64,000 nt of DNA from a bacterium (lineage in GTDB: Bacteria > Planctomycetota > Planctomycetia > Pirellulales > Pirellulaceae), in the NCBI GenBank assembly GCA_030430075.1, contig JAUIGN010000007.1:150458-214457 (forward strand), read 5' to 3'. Below the pieces are notes generated by a model that had not been told where the DNA came from, ran no database searches, and was given only the letters and a program-made list of their open reading frames with translations. Made by a program: the position numbers and the translations under genes. Shown here piece after piece: positions 34,234 through 43,049 of the stretch. Within the stretch, counting starts at the first letter, position 1, and every line of letters starts with the position of its first letter.

Positions 34234-36519
34234 ATGAGTAGCTCAACCGATCCCAATCAACCGACGGCCGCGACGGCCCGAGCGACCGGCGGCGTTCGTG
34301 TCCAGCGGACCATGCTGGGACGCCTCTGGCGGTTGTGCCTGAAAGAACTGCGGGAGATTCTCCGCGACCGCCGGACGATCATGACGCTGGTCTTCATGCC
34401 GCTGTTGGTCTATCCGTTGCTGAATATGATCTTCCAGAAGTTTCTGGTGACGTCACTTCAATCGGCCGGCACGATTCAAGTTTACGTGGGCGTGGAATCG
34501 GCGGAGGCCGGCAATCGACTCACCGAATATCTTTCGGCGGGCGACATCATCCTGCGTGGGGAAGAAGGCAACCGTCAGGCACCCGCGGATCGGTCGGCCC
34601 CAGCGGCCATCGGGTTGCCCGATCCGGCGGCCGAGCCCGAGCTTTCGATTACGGAGGTGGGCAACCTGCATGATCGCGTCGCGGACGGAACCATTGATGT
34701 GGGCGTGCGCATTCGCGTGAGCGGCGATGCCGGCGGTGGGGCAGGCAAGGACAAGGGGCCTCGCGCCCCGTTTGATTGCGAACTGATTTACCGGGATGAG
34801 TCGGCGCTGAGCATGACGGGCGTGCGGTTCATTGAGAAACGTCTGAACGCCATTAATCGGCAATATATTCGCGAAGTCATGGCGATCCCGTTGATCAAGC
34901 GGACCTTGCCGCGGATGGGGTACCGGCCCGAACTGCCGACCCGCGTCGTTCGCTCGGCGGTGCCCCAGACAGGATCCGCCTTTTCGTTAACGACCGTCGT
35001 ACCATTGATCCTGATCTTGATGACGATCACCGGCGCGGTCTATCCGGCGATCGACTTGACTGCCGGCGAACGTGAACGGGGCACGATGGAGACCTTGATG
35101 GCTGCCCCGGTTCCCCGCTTGGGGTTGCTGGTGGCCAAGTACATCGCCGTCCTGATCGTGGCCCTGTTTACCGCGACGGCGAACCTGGTCGCGATGACGG
35201 TGACCCTGATGGCGACCGGGTTGGGACCGATGCTGTTCGGGGGGGAAGGGCTTTCGCCGACGCTGGTGTCCCAGGTCTTTGCGCTGCTGATCCTGTTCGC
35301 CGCATTTTTTTCCGCCGTCCTATTGGCGCTGACCAGTTTTGCGCGGAGCTTCAAAGAAGCCCAGGCGTACTTGATTCCCGTCATGTTGTTGGCGCTGGCG
35401 CCCGGCATCATGAGCCTGATGCCGGAACTCGAATTTAACGGGATCCTGGCGATCACGCCGCTGGTCAACGTGGTCCTGCTGGCTCGGGACATCTTCGAGT
35501 CAAACGTGGACCCGGTGTTGGCCTGCGTGGCCGTCTTCTCGACGATGCTGTACGCGATTGCCGCTCTGACGGTGGCGGCCCGCGTGTTTGGTACGGACGC
35601 CATCCTCTACGGCAGCGAATCGACCTGGTCAGACCTCTGGCGGCGGCCGCGGCAGTCGCGCGGCGCGGCACCGATCGCCGGCGCGATGGCCTGCCTGGCC
35701 GTCCTGTTTCCCGCCAATTTTCTGGTCTCCAATGCGCTGCGGACATTCTCTGAGGTCAGCATGACCTTGTGGCTGGCCCTGGCGGCGGCCGCTCTGGCGG
35801 TTCTCTTCATCGGGGTCTCGCTGCTGTTCGCATTCGCACAGCACGTCCGGCTGGCGGATGGATTCCGGTTGCGTGCGGCCGCTCCCCTGGTTTTCATCGG
35901 CGCCCTCGCGCTGGGAGTATCCGTGTGGCCGTTCGCCCACGAGATCTTTCTGGCCGAGGAGGCGGTCGGCCTCAGTTCGTTGGGCAAGGAGCAGGTGGCG
36001 GCGGCCGAGGCGCAGATCGAACGACTCCGGCAGGTACCCTTGGCCGTCATTCTGCTGGCGCTGGCGATTACGCCGGCGGTTTGCGAAGAGTTCTTCTTTC
36101 GTGGCTACCTGTTCAGCTCCCTCCGCCAATCGATGGGTCCCTGGAAAACCGTGGCGGTCTCCGCCATTCTGTTCGGCGCCTTTCACGTGATTACCACCAA
36201 CACGCTGTCGGTGGAGCGGTTTATTCCCAGCACCATGATGGGGCTGGTGCTCGGCTGGGTCTGCGTCCGTAGCGGGAGTCTTCTGCCAGGCGTCATCCTG
36301 CATGCCTTTCATAACGGGCTGTTGTTGACGGTCCTGCACTACCAGGACGAATTGGCTGCCCTTGGCTGGGGCGTCCAGGAGCAGGAGCATCTGCCGACCG
36401 CCTGGCTGGCGACGGCGGCCGTGGTCGCGGTGATCGGAGCGGGGTTGGTCTGGTTGGCCACGAAACGAGCGGCAGCGACCGCAACCTCGCTGCCCGCGCC
36501 CGAGGCAGCCGGCGAGTAG
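34234..36519 (+). CDS. NatB-like ABC-2 permease fused to a CPBP intramembrane protease
   Basis: 761 residues. The first half is an ABC-2 permease: KELREILRDRRTIMTLVFMP, a large outer loop, then AGERERGTMETLMAAPVPRL with six membrane segments. After about residue 500 comes a CPBP (Abi/CAAX-like) glutamic protease with motif 1 EEFFFRGYLFSSLR, motif 2 FGAFHVIT, and motif 3 GSLLPGVILHAFHNG. All catalytic residues (Glu-Glu, Arg, two His) are kept. Fusion of NatB to CPBP occurs in planctomycetes. What the protease cuts is unknown; a role in export of a peptide or in permease control is possible. Confidence 0.9.
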   Translation: MSSSTDPNQPTAATARATGGVRVQRTMLGRLWRLCLKELREILRDRRTIMTLVFMPLLVYPLLNMIFQKFLVTSLQSAGTIQVYVGVESAEAGNRLTEYLSAGDIILRGEEGNRQAPADRSAPAAIGLPDPAAEPELSITEVGNLHDRVADGTIDVGVRIRVSGDAGGGAGKDKGPRAPFDCELIYRDESALSMTGVRFIEKRLNAINRQYIREVMAIPLIKRTLPRMGYRPELPTRVVRSAVPQTGSAFSLTTVVPLILILMTITGAVYPAIDLTAGERERGTMETLMAAPVPRLGLLVAKYIAVLIVALFTATANLVAMTVTLMATGLGPMLFGGEGLSPTLVSQVFALLILFAAFFSAVLLALTSFARSFKEAQAYLIPVMLLALAPGIMSLMPELEFNGILAITPLVNVVLLARDIFESNVDPVLACVAVFSTMLYAIAALTVAARVFGTDAILYGSESTWSDLWRRPRQSRGAAPIAGAMACLAVLFPANFLVSNALRTFSEVSMTLWLALAAAALAVLFIGVSLLFAFAQHVRLADGFRLRAAAPLVFIGALALGVSVWPFAHEIFLAEEAVGLSSLGKEQVAAAEAQIERLRQVPLAVILLALAITPAVCEEFFFRGYLFSSLRQSMGPWKTVAVSAILFGAFHVITTNTLSVERFIPSTMMGLVLGWVCVRSGSLLPGVILHAFHNGLLLTVLHYQDELAALGWGVQEQEHLPTAWLATAAVVAVIGAGLVWLATKRAAATATSLPAPEAAGE

Positions 36520-36842
36520 CCGCGCTGCGAGCGATGGTCCGGGGTGGACCTCTCGACCCGGTCATGGGACGTGGATTGGCCGTCGGCCTCTGCGGCGCTG
36601 CGCGGGCTTTAGGCTGAATCCGCTCGATTGCTGCCTGCGGCGAAAATATTCTGCTGGCTTGTTGACAAACGACCGGCCGCAGCTAAAGATATTGAGACTC
36701 AGTGTCAATAAGGATTGAGCCACGTCGTGACGAAGCCCGCCACCTGCACTCCTGGGGCAGCCAGCCACGCCCGACGATTTTTCCCGCCAGCGAATCGTGC
36801 GCTCGGGAAGTTCAGAATCATCGCGCCAACTGGGAGTGAGCT
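36520..36842. other. Intergenic region upstream of the DUF1559-Kelch-HemP cluster
   Basis: 323 bases with no gene. A near-palindrome at 36692-36712 resembles an iron-regulator box and is listed on its own. The stretch 36640-36720 is AT-rich compared with its surroundings and probably holds the promoter of the DUF1559 gene. Confidence 0.45.
36692..36712. promoter_or_regulatory. Fur-like box candidate
   Basis: TATTGAGACTCAGTGTCAAT plus a closing A form a 21-base near-palindrome, with TATTGA and TCAATA as outer arms and one mismatched pair inside. Inverted TTGAGACT/AGTCTCAA-type sites are a known form of Fur/DtxR-type iron boxes in several bacterial groups. It lies 131 bases before the DUF1559 start, and HemP is encoded in the same run of genes. 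No test of iron control can be made from sequence. Confidence 0.45.
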
Positions 36843-37793
36843 ATGTCGTTGCATCGTCGTCGAGGCCGAAGGGCCTTCACCTTGGTCGAGTTACTGGTCG
36901 TGATTGCCATCATCGGGATCCTGGTCGCCCTCCTGCTGCCGGCCGTGCAGTCGGCGCGCGAAGCTGCGCGGAGAATGTCGTGCGGCAACAACCTCAAGCA
37001 GGTTGCCCTGGCGACCCACAATTTTCACGACACCTACAAGGAGTTTCCGTACGCCACGCGCGACCGCCTGGAGGGAGACAGCGGAGATACCTGGTCCACC
37101 GGTTTCATACAGATCTTGCCGTTTCTTGAAGCGGACGCGATGGCTCAGCGGTGGGATAACGAAGAGCCGCGAAATAGCACGGACGATCATGACGGCGACG
37201 GGTGGACGAATGCCCTGTTGCAGCAGCAGGTGATTCCTACCTACCTGTGTCCCAGCATGGTGCTGCCTGCCGGTCCGTTGGGCGCGGCGGAGAATCGTGC
37301 CCCCAGCAGCTACCTGTTTTCTGCCGGCACACCGAGCTCGGTGATGTTGCACTACGGGGTCTACTTTCCGGGCGGCGAGCCTGCCTTTGATGGGGCCATC
37401 GTTCCGATCAAGACGCACATCGCACCGCCCGCCGCCGCCGGGCCGAATCACCGCAGGCCGACCCGTTTCGCCGACATCACCGACGGGACTTCGAACACCT
37501 TCCTGGCCGGCGAAAGCGACTTTATGCCGCGTGGCGTTCCCTCGACCGACATGGGGGCCGTCTGGGCCTACGGCTACATCGGCTACTCGTGGGGGACGTC
37601 CAACCGGAAGCTCAACGACCACAACATCCCCACCACCGCCGGCACCTACGGCTGCTTCCGTAGCCAGCATCCGGGCGGTGTCGAGTTTGCTTTGACCGAC
37701 GGCTCCGTCCGCTTCGTGACGGAGACGATCGACCACTCGGTTTATCAGGCCGTTTCAACACGTGCCGGCGGCGAGGTTGCCCAACTGCCATAG
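36843..37793 (+). CDS. DUF1559 domain protein with pilin-like N-terminus
   Basis: 316 residues, with GGGAG upstream. The prepilin-type segment ([18 protein letters not shown]) begins at residue 12 and is followed by [20 protein letters not shown] and the DUF1559 domain, with a typical [16 protein letters not shown] and the end [20 protein letters not shown]. Export and processing by prepilin peptidase are expected. Of the three copies in the window this is the one most clearly linked to its neighbours: a small lipoprotein, a Kelch protein and hemP lie downstream on the same strand, and a Fur-like box upstream. Confidence 0.9.
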   Translation: MSLHRRRGRRAFTLVELLVVIAIIGILVALLLPAVQSAREAARRMSCGNNLKQVALATHNFHDTYKEFPYATRDRLEGDSGDTWSTGFIQILPFLEADAMAQRWDNEEPRNSTDDHDGDGWTNALLQQQVIPTYLCPSMVLPAGPLGAAENRAPSSYLFSAGTPSSVMLHYGVYFPGGEPAFDGAIVPIKTHIAPPAAAGPNHRRPTRFADITDGTSNTFLAGESDFMPRGVPSTDMGAVWAYGYIGYSWGTSNRKLNDHNIPTTAGTYGCFRSQHPGGVEFALTDGSVRFVTETIDHSVYQAVSTRAGGEVAQLP

Positions 37794-37913
37794 CATCGTG
37801 AACACAACGGTTCGGCGCGGGTCGCCGACCGCGGTTGGCTGTGACGCACTTCGCATCACATCTCAGGCGGGCTTGCCGTTTGTTCGTGGTCCAAGCTGGG
37901 GAGAGCAGGAAAC

Positions 37914-38195
37914 ATGAAAGGTATTGGGTTTTGGTCCGTGCTGCTGGCAGTCTGCGGGATGCTTGGCTGCAGCAACGATTCCGCGGTCCCAGTGACACCC
38001 GCGGCACCGACGCCGTTGAGCGTGGCAGAGTGGCGCCGGCTACCCGTCAACGAAAAGTATGATGAGTCAAGTTTTTCGCGTTTGAGGCTGGCCGACCCCA
38101 GCTTGAGGAATGACCCTGCCTGGCACCGGTTCATGGTCGAGACGGTGATTCCGGAACGGCAGAGGGATCTTCCTGATGATTTGCCCGGAGTGTAA
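37914..38195 (+). CDS. Small lipoprotein
   Basis: 93 residues with GCAGGAAAC before the ATG. The lipoprotein signal is short (WSVLLAVCGMLGC, Cys19), followed by a Pro/Thr-rich linker and a helical end, EWRRLPVNEKYDESSFSRLR and FMVETVIPERQRDLPDD. The family is not recognised. It lies 120 bases after the DUF1559 gene and 82 before the Kelch gene, so all three are likely one transcript. Surface anchoring is expected. Confidence 0.75.
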   Translation: MKGIGFWSVLLAVCGMLGCSNDSAVPVTPAAPTPLSVAEWRRLPVNEKYDESSFSRLRLADPSLRNDPAWHRFMVETVIPERQRDLPDDLPGV

Positions 38196-38277
38196 CGGTC
38201 GCCGACTCGCGAATCCCGGTCTGACGAAATCCACCTGAAGACCGACATCTTCCAACACACACTGACGAGGTATTGAG

Positions 38278-39336
38278 ATGATACAACGACGAACGCCGGT
38301 CCTGCTGGCCGCTGCGGTTCTTCTTTTTCAACCGGTTGCCGCGCGTGTCTGCGGCCAGGAAGGTGAAAATTCGACGGGAGTCGGGAAGCCGGCGGTCAAG
38401 GTCGTGACCGATCGGTACCCGGTCATTCCGGAGATGGTGACGAGCTTCGGGGCGGCCGTCTTGGGCGACGCCCTTTATCTCTACGGCGGCCACAAGGGAG
38501 GCGCTCATGCGTACTCGAAAAGTGCCCAGGCGAAGACCCTGCAGCGGTTGGATCTGAAGCAGCCCAAGGCGTGGGTGCCGGTTGCGGAGGGCCCCGGTCT
38601 GCAAGGTCTGGCCATGGTCGCCCATGGCGGTAAGCTGTATCGCCTGGGCGGATTCTCGGCCAGGAACGCAGAAGGCGAGGACCACGATCTCTGGTCGCAA
38701 GCCAACGTCGCCTGCTTTGATCCGGCGACGAAGAAGTGGACGGAGATGTCGCCGTTGCCCGAGCCACGTTCGTCGTTTGACGCAGCCGTGCTGGGTGACA
38801 AGATCTATGTTGTGGGCGGCTGGAAGATGGCCGGCGATGCGGAGAGCGTCTGGCACAAGACGGCCCATGTGCTCGACTTAAGCGCCGCCAATCCCGCTTG
38901 GGAGCCGCTGCCGGAGCCGCCGTTTCAGCGGCGGGCACTTTCCGTTGCCGTACACGATGGGAAGGTGTACGCGATCGGCGGCATGCAAGAAAAAGGTGGA
39001 CCCACGACGCGGGTTGATATCTTCGACCCGGCGACCGGCAAGTGGTCCCAGGGCCCGAATCTGCAGGGGAAGCCGATGGACGGCTTCGGTTCCTCCTCCT
39101 TCGCCACGGGAGGCCGTCTTTATGCGAGCACCTACAGCGGCAAGCTGCAGCGGCTGAGCACTGACGGGACGGCGTGGGAGGTCGTTACCGAACTGGAGCG
39201 AGCCCGCTTCTTTCATCGCATGTTGCCGCTGTCGGACGCGGAGCTGGTTTCTATCGGCGGCGCCAGCATGTCCGTGGGCAAATTCGAGGAAGTGGACGTG
39301 ATTGATCTGAGCCGTGTGTCTGCCTCGGCTGACTGA
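38278..39336 (+). CDS. Secreted Kelch-repeat beta-propeller protein
   Basis: 352 residues with a signal peptide ([20 protein letters not shown]). About five to six Kelch blades are visible, each with the LGDxLYLYGG or GGKLYRLGG pattern: [56 protein letters not shown], and [12 protein letters not shown]. Conserved Trp residues (KKWTEM, GKWSQG) follow. No enzyme motif is seen, so it is probably a binding protein or a scaffold outside the cytoplasm. It follows the small lipoprotein gene and precedes hemP by about 200 bases. Confidence 0.88.
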   Translation: MIQRRTPVLLAAAVLLFQPVAARVCGQEGENSTGVGKPAVKVVTDRYPVIPEMVTSFGAAVLGDALYLYGGHKGGAHAYSKSAQAKTLQRLDLKQPKAWVPVAEGPGLQGLAMVAHGGKLYRLGGFSARNAEGEDHDLWSQANVACFDPATKKWTEMSPLPEPRSSFDAAVLGDKIYVVGGWKMAGDAESVWHKTAHVLDLSAANPAWEPLPEPPFQRRALSVAVHDGKVYAIGGMQEKGGPTTRVDIFDPATGKWSQGPNLQGKPMDGFGSSSFATGGRLYASTYSGKLQRLSTDGTAWEVVTELERARFFHRMLPLSDAELVSIGGASMSVGKFEEVDVIDLSRVSASAD

Positions 39337-39449
39337 GTATTCGTCCGAGATCCGGCGAAGGTCGACTATTTATGAACGAACAAGTCTTCAGTGCAAGTCG
39401 CTGTTTCGCAGTCATTTGCGGTGAACGTACCCGCGGCGCCTCGCATCTC

Positions 39450-39515
39450 AGCCGGAACGCGTTAGCGTCCGGTTTGCAATGCGATCAACGCAACCGGGGC
39501 TAACGCCCGACGGCT
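39450..39515. repeat. Imperfect inverted repeat (REP-like)
   Basis: The left arm AGCCGGAACGCGTTAGCGTC and the complement of the right arm (AGCCGTCGGGCGTTAGCCCC) agree closely, so the 66-base stretch can fold into a long hairpin with a loop near GCAATGCGATCAACGC. It lies between the Kelch gene and hemP and could act as a terminator or a boundary between transcripts. No T-run follows. Confidence 0.6.
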
Positions 39516-39538
39516 GATGAATCGTCCGGGCCAGGGTA

Positions 39539-39730
39539 ATGGATACGATGATGGACCCAAAGAACCAGCAGCAGGCCGAGTTGAGTCAGGCGGGAGGCGG
39601 GCTTCCCCAGCAGCGGCTCGTCGCGTCTGACGAAATCCTCGGCGGGGAAAAGGAAGTCCTGATATCACATCACGGCGAAGTATACCGTTTACGAGAAACC
39701 CGCAACGGAAAGCTCATTTTGGGAAAATAG
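39539..39730 (+). CDS. hemP: Hemin uptake protein HemP
   Basis: 63 residues; ATGs at 39548 and 39551 are other possible starts. The C-terminus EVLISHHGEVYRLRETRNGK followed by LILGK is the HemP signature. HemP/HmuP is a small cytoplasmic protein associated with haem uptake, in some bacteria as an activator of haem receptor genes. The N-terminus is polar (QQQAELSQAGGGLPQQRL). No TonB receptor or HemS-like gene lies close. A 50-residue four-cysteine protein starts five bases after its stop, so the two are an operon. Confidence 0.9.
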   Translation: MDTMMDPKNQQQAELSQAGGGLPQQRLVASDEILGGEKEVLISHHGEVYRLRETRNGKLILGK

Positions 39731-39735
39731 ACGCG

Positions 39736-39888
39736 ATGTCGAAGAAGCTTTGTAAATCCAAGAAGTCTCGAACGACCAACGAGAAGAATCTGGCGTTGGG
39801 CATCCTGATGGAGACACACACCTGCCGCAAGTGTGGGCGTGTCGCCGACTCCAAGAAACTGCTATGCAAGCCGAGGAAGCTTGGATAG
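39736..39888 (+). CDS. 50-residue four-cysteine protein next to HemP
   Basis: A 50-residue frame begins at the ATG at 39736, five bases after hemP, and ends at 39888. It reads MSKKLCKSKKSRTTNEKN at the start, then ETHTCRKCGRVADSKKLLC and a basic end. Cys6, Cys30, Cys33 and Cys44 could bind zinc or iron in a ribbon (CxxC plus two single cysteines), and ten of the 50 residues are lysine. Coupling to hemP and the ordered cysteine pattern make it a likely real gene. It is short enough to be missed by gene callers. Function unknown. Confidence 0.7.
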   Translation: MSKKLCKSKKSRTTNEKNLALGILMETHTCRKCGRVADSKKLLCKPRKLG

Positions 39889-39924
39889 ATTTTTGCCATG
39901 TGAGCTGCGCGCACGGTGCGCGCA

Positions 39925-40000
39925 GGCTTCGGGAGCGACCAGCCAAATCGGAACCGATTTTGGCACGCTCCCCATTTGGCTGTGGCCCTGCTACTGCCTG
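39925..40000. repeat. Dispersed intergenic repeat, copy B
   Basis: The stretch with CGGGAGCGACC, GATTTTGGCACGCTCCCC and GGCTGTGGCCCTGC matches the element at about 13825-13905 in order and spacing, with scattered differences. It lies between the 50-residue gene and the propeller gene. Confidence 0.5.
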
Positions 40001-40041
40001 GCGAGTCCGCATTAAATTGCTCTGTTATTGGAAACCCCTCG

Positions 40042-41367
40042 ATGAAATGTCTCAGCCGTGTTCTGCTTTCGTTGTGTATGTTGCCTGCAATGCTTGGCTT
40101 CGCCGCCACCCGGGCATCCGCAGCAGATTCCTGGACCGGTTTTCAAAACGGAGGCGCTTTGACGCGTCACGGCGCGCCGGCTCCCCAGACATGGTCACCG
40201 GACCAAGGAGTGTCTTGGGATGTTGCGTTAGCCGGATATGGGCAATCGAGCCCTGTTGTCGAGGCGGATCAGGTCTATGTCACCTCGACCGCGGGGGAGC
40301 TCAAGGAAAAGTTGTTCGTCGAAGCGTTTGATCGCCACAGCGGCAAGCGGCTCTGGGTGCACGAGGCGAAGAACAGTTCGCCCACGAAGAACACGTTGTA
40401 CGTCAGTCGGGCGGCGCCCACGCCGGTCTGCGATGCGGACGGGGTGATCGCGTTTTTTGAAGGCGGCAATCTGGTTGCCCTGGATCATCAGGGCCAACTC
40501 CGCTGGACCCGTGATCTGGTAGCAGAGTTTGGTGCGATCGCGTCGCGGCACGGGCTCGGTTCGTCGTTGGAGCAGGATGAGACCCACGTTTACGTTTGGG
40601 TCGAGCGGGATGAAGGGCCCTATGTGCTGGCGGTTGCCAAGAAGTCGGGTGCGACGGTTTGGAAGGTGGACGGCTTAGGCGTCACATCGTGGAGCAGCCC
40701 GCGGTTGGTACCGGTCGGGGAAGGGACGCACCTGGTGCTGAGTGGTTCGGGAAAGATTGCCGGCCTCGACCCCGAATCCGGCAAGCGGCTATGGACGTTC
40801 GATGACATTACGGGCAACACCACGCCCACGCCTATTCCACTGGGAGACGGCCGCTTCTTGATCGGGGCCAGCGTCGGGCGAGGTGAGACGGCCAACGCCA
40901 GCCGCGCCGCCGAGTCGAATGGCGTGATTCAAATCGAGACGACGGCGAGCGGAGCGTTTCAGGCAAGTTTCGTCTGGCGGGCAACGAAAGCGACAAGCTC
41001 ATTCGGTTCGCCAATCGCCTATCAGGGCCTGGCATACTTTGTCAATCGATCAGGTGTTGTCTACTGCCTGGACCTGGAAACCGGTGAGCAGTTGTACGCC
41101 CAACGGTCGGCCGGCAGCATCTGGGCGACGCCTGTCGCCGTCGATGACCGGATTTACCTGTTTGGAAAAGATGGCACGACCACGGTGCTGCAGTCGGGGA
41201 AGCAATTCCAGGAACTGGCCGTGAATCACTTGTGGGTGAACAAGTCAGCCGCCGAACCTGCTGCTTCCCGCGGCAACTTCGGGGGGCCAACCCTGTATGC
41301 GGGGGCAATTGTCGGCAGGCAAGTCCTGCTCCGCCGCGGCGATCGACTCTACGCGATCGGCGGCTAG
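40042..41367 (+). CDS. Secreted PQQ-type beta-propeller protein
   Basis: 441 residues from the ATG at 40042, which gives a signal peptide (LLSLCMLPAMLGFAATRASA). The propeller blades show the PQQ-like repeat pattern: SGKRLWVHEAK, LVALDHQGQLRWTRDL, KKSGATVWKVDGLG, ESGKRLWTFDDI, VYCLDLETGEQLYAQRS and DDRIYLFGKDGTT. Planctomycete genomes have many such exported quinoprotein-like proteins without the catalytic residues of alcohol dehydrogenases; I see none here. It follows hemP and the 50-residue gene and may share their regulation. Confidence 0.87.
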   Translation: MKCLSRVLLSLCMLPAMLGFAATRASAADSWTGFQNGGALTRHGAPAPQTWSPDQGVSWDVALAGYGQSSPVVEADQVYVTSTAGELKEKLFVEAFDRHSGKRLWVHEAKNSSPTKNTLYVSRAAPTPVCDADGVIAFFEGGNLVALDHQGQLRWTRDLVAEFGAIASRHGLGSSLEQDETHVYVWVERDEGPYVLAVAKKSGATVWKVDGLGVTSWSSPRLVPVGEGTHLVLSGSGKIAGLDPESGKRLWTFDDITGNTTPTPIPLGDGRFLIGASVGRGETANASRAAESNGVIQIETTASGAFQASFVWRATKATSSFGSPIAYQGLAYFVNRSGVVYCLDLETGEQLYAQRSAGSIWATPVAVDDRIYLFGKDGTTTVLQSGKQFQELAVNHLWVNKSAAEPAASRGNFGGPTLYAGAIVGRQVLLRRGDRLYAIGG

Positions 41368-41738
41368 CCGCCGATCCGCGCGAGCCTCCCGGTCGCTCGG
41401 CGCGAGTCTCCAAGTCGCTCGGCGCGGGTCTCATGACCCCGCCGAAACCGACGACCGCAGGTCTCCCGATTGCTCGGCGCGAGTCTCCCGATTGCTCGGC
41501 GCGGGTCTCCCGATTGCTCGGCGCGGGTCTCCCGATTGCTCGGCGCGGGTCTCATGACCCCGCCGAAACCGACGACCGCAGGTCTCCCATCTCGATCCTG
41601 GATCATGCATGCACGAATGATGGTTCATCGCAAGGCGTTGTGCAATAATCGTTTGCGGCAAGACTACCCGCCACACTTCACATCGCAGCCGAAATGAATT
41701 CGCGTCCGGTGGTTTCTGGGATCAGTGAAACCGTGAGC
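41368..41738. repeat. Intergenic array of the dispersed GGTCTC/GACCCCGCCGAAACCG repeat
   Basis: From about 41388 to 41592, a 22-base unit (GCTCGGCGCG[G/A]GTCTCCCGATT) is repeated about six times. Two copies of the longer element with GACCCCGCCGAAACCG and ACGACCGCAGGTCTCC lie at 41432-41466 and 41555-41589. The same element occurs once at 5945-5990 and, inverted, at 61759-61900. Frames are open in several phases only because the unit lacks stops. The remainder, 41593-41738, shows nothing recognisable. Confidence 0.85.
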
Positions 41739-42776
41739 TCAAGGAGACGCAATCTCTCCACCTTGGCGGGTGGCGATGCCGCGCCACACTGGGAGATCGA
41801 TCGTCTCAGCGATGGAGCGGACCGAGCCGTCCATCAGGGCAACATTCACGCCGCCCGGGTGGAAGCTACGGGAGGTGACGATGGCGAAAGTCGGGCTGCC
41901 GGCCGCGCCGTTCTTGCCCTCCTGCCAGGAATTGTAATCGGCGTCAACGGTCTCTCCGCCGTTTACGAAGGGGACAAACGTATTCGGCGTGAGAGTCGCG
42001 GTGAAGCCGGTGTGGTGGACGCGTCCATCCGGCCATTCGGTGTGGCCGGTCCCTTTGATCTGCGCTCCCGTGGTCACGATGGCCGCGGCTCCCGCCGCGT
42101 CGCTCGGCATCGTCGTCGTGCCGGGTCCGCCGTTGCGGGTGTACGTCGTCCAGGCCTTGACCTCGGCGGCCAGCATGGTGTTGGTGGTCCCGTCGGTAAA
42201 CTCTGCCAGCCGCAAATGGCTGTTGGGAAAGAACGCGCCGTTGCCGCCCTGTCGCGTCTGCGGATTGAAAACAAACCAGGTTCCAAAGTTGAAGCCATAG
42301 TTGGTCGGCACCAGGTGGACCTTGCCGTTGCCCGGGTCGCGAACCCGTTGTGAGCCCGGATCGCTGGGGCAAACGTACGTGGGGATTCGCAGGGCGTGAA
42401 TCGGCTGTTGGAAGTCCCAGGCGGTGTTGATATCGACGACGTCGTAAAGACTATCCTGTTCCAGAAAATTCAAGATACGCCCATGCACGCCCCAGGAGCC
42501 GTTATTGCCGGTTGAGGTCACGTTGAGATTGACGACCGCGCTGGCCGGGATCGCGCGGTAGGTGGACTCATAGTTCAAGATCGCCAGTCCCAACTGCTTT
42601 AAGTTGTTTTTGCACTGGATTCGGCGGGCGGCCTCGCGGGCGGCCTGGACGGCAGGCAGTAAGAGGGCGACCAGGATCCCGATGATGGCGATCACGACCA
42701 GCAGCTCAACGAGTGTAAACGCGGTCCGCCGAGCGGCCGGCGGGGGCAGGGATGGATTCTTCATGGTGGCTTTCAT
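41739..42776 (-). CDS. DUF1559 domain protein with pilin-like N-terminus
   Basis: 345 residues from the ATG at 42776; ATG at 42764 is also possible. The prepilin-type segment ([18 protein letters not shown]) is followed by [38 protein letters not shown] and the usual DUF1559 pattern, with [20 protein letters not shown] and an end [20 protein letters not shown]. It stands alone on the reverse strand, with a repeat array behind it and a divergent histidine kinase gene ahead. Confidence 0.9.
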   Translation of the reverse strand: MKATMKNPSLPPPAARRTAFTLVELLVVIAIIGILVALLLPAVQAAREAARRIQCKNNLKQLGLAILNYESTYRAIPASAVVNLNVTSTGNNGSWGVHGRILNFLEQDSLYDVVDINTAWDFQQPIHALRIPTYVCPSDPGSQRVRDPGNGKVHLVPTNYGFNFGTWFVFNPQTRQGGNGAFFPNSHLRLAEFTDGTTNTMLAAEVKAWTTYTRNGGPGTTTMPSDAAGAAAIVTTGAQIKGTGHTEWPDGRVHHTGFTATLTPNTFVPFVNGGETVDADYNSWQEGKNGAAGSPTFAIVTSRSFHPGGVNVALMDGSVRSIAETIDLPVWRGIATRQGGEIASP

Positions 42777-43049
42777 GGAGGTGCCTGGCGGCCAGGCGTT
42801 TTGGAGTTTGCCTTGGGTTGCGCTTCAACCCTACCAACCAACCGTGCAAAACGGGTGCCAACCGCATTTAGCTTGAATCGACATCACTCGCCGCCGCCGG
42901 GGGTGCCAAGTGTCGATCGGCGCGACATGCGTGTCGATTTAACCGACCGGCGGTTTTCCGCGGGGAGGCAGGGCAAGTCTCGCAGGCGGCTCAACCTCAA
43001 CGACCGAGGCTCTTCGATTGCGACCGAATACGGCCAGTTCTATGATTGC

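Noticed and set aside
41232..41697. Forward and reverse frames through the GGTCTC array
   Set aside because: Open in several phases because of the repeat unit, low complexity, no ribosome site.
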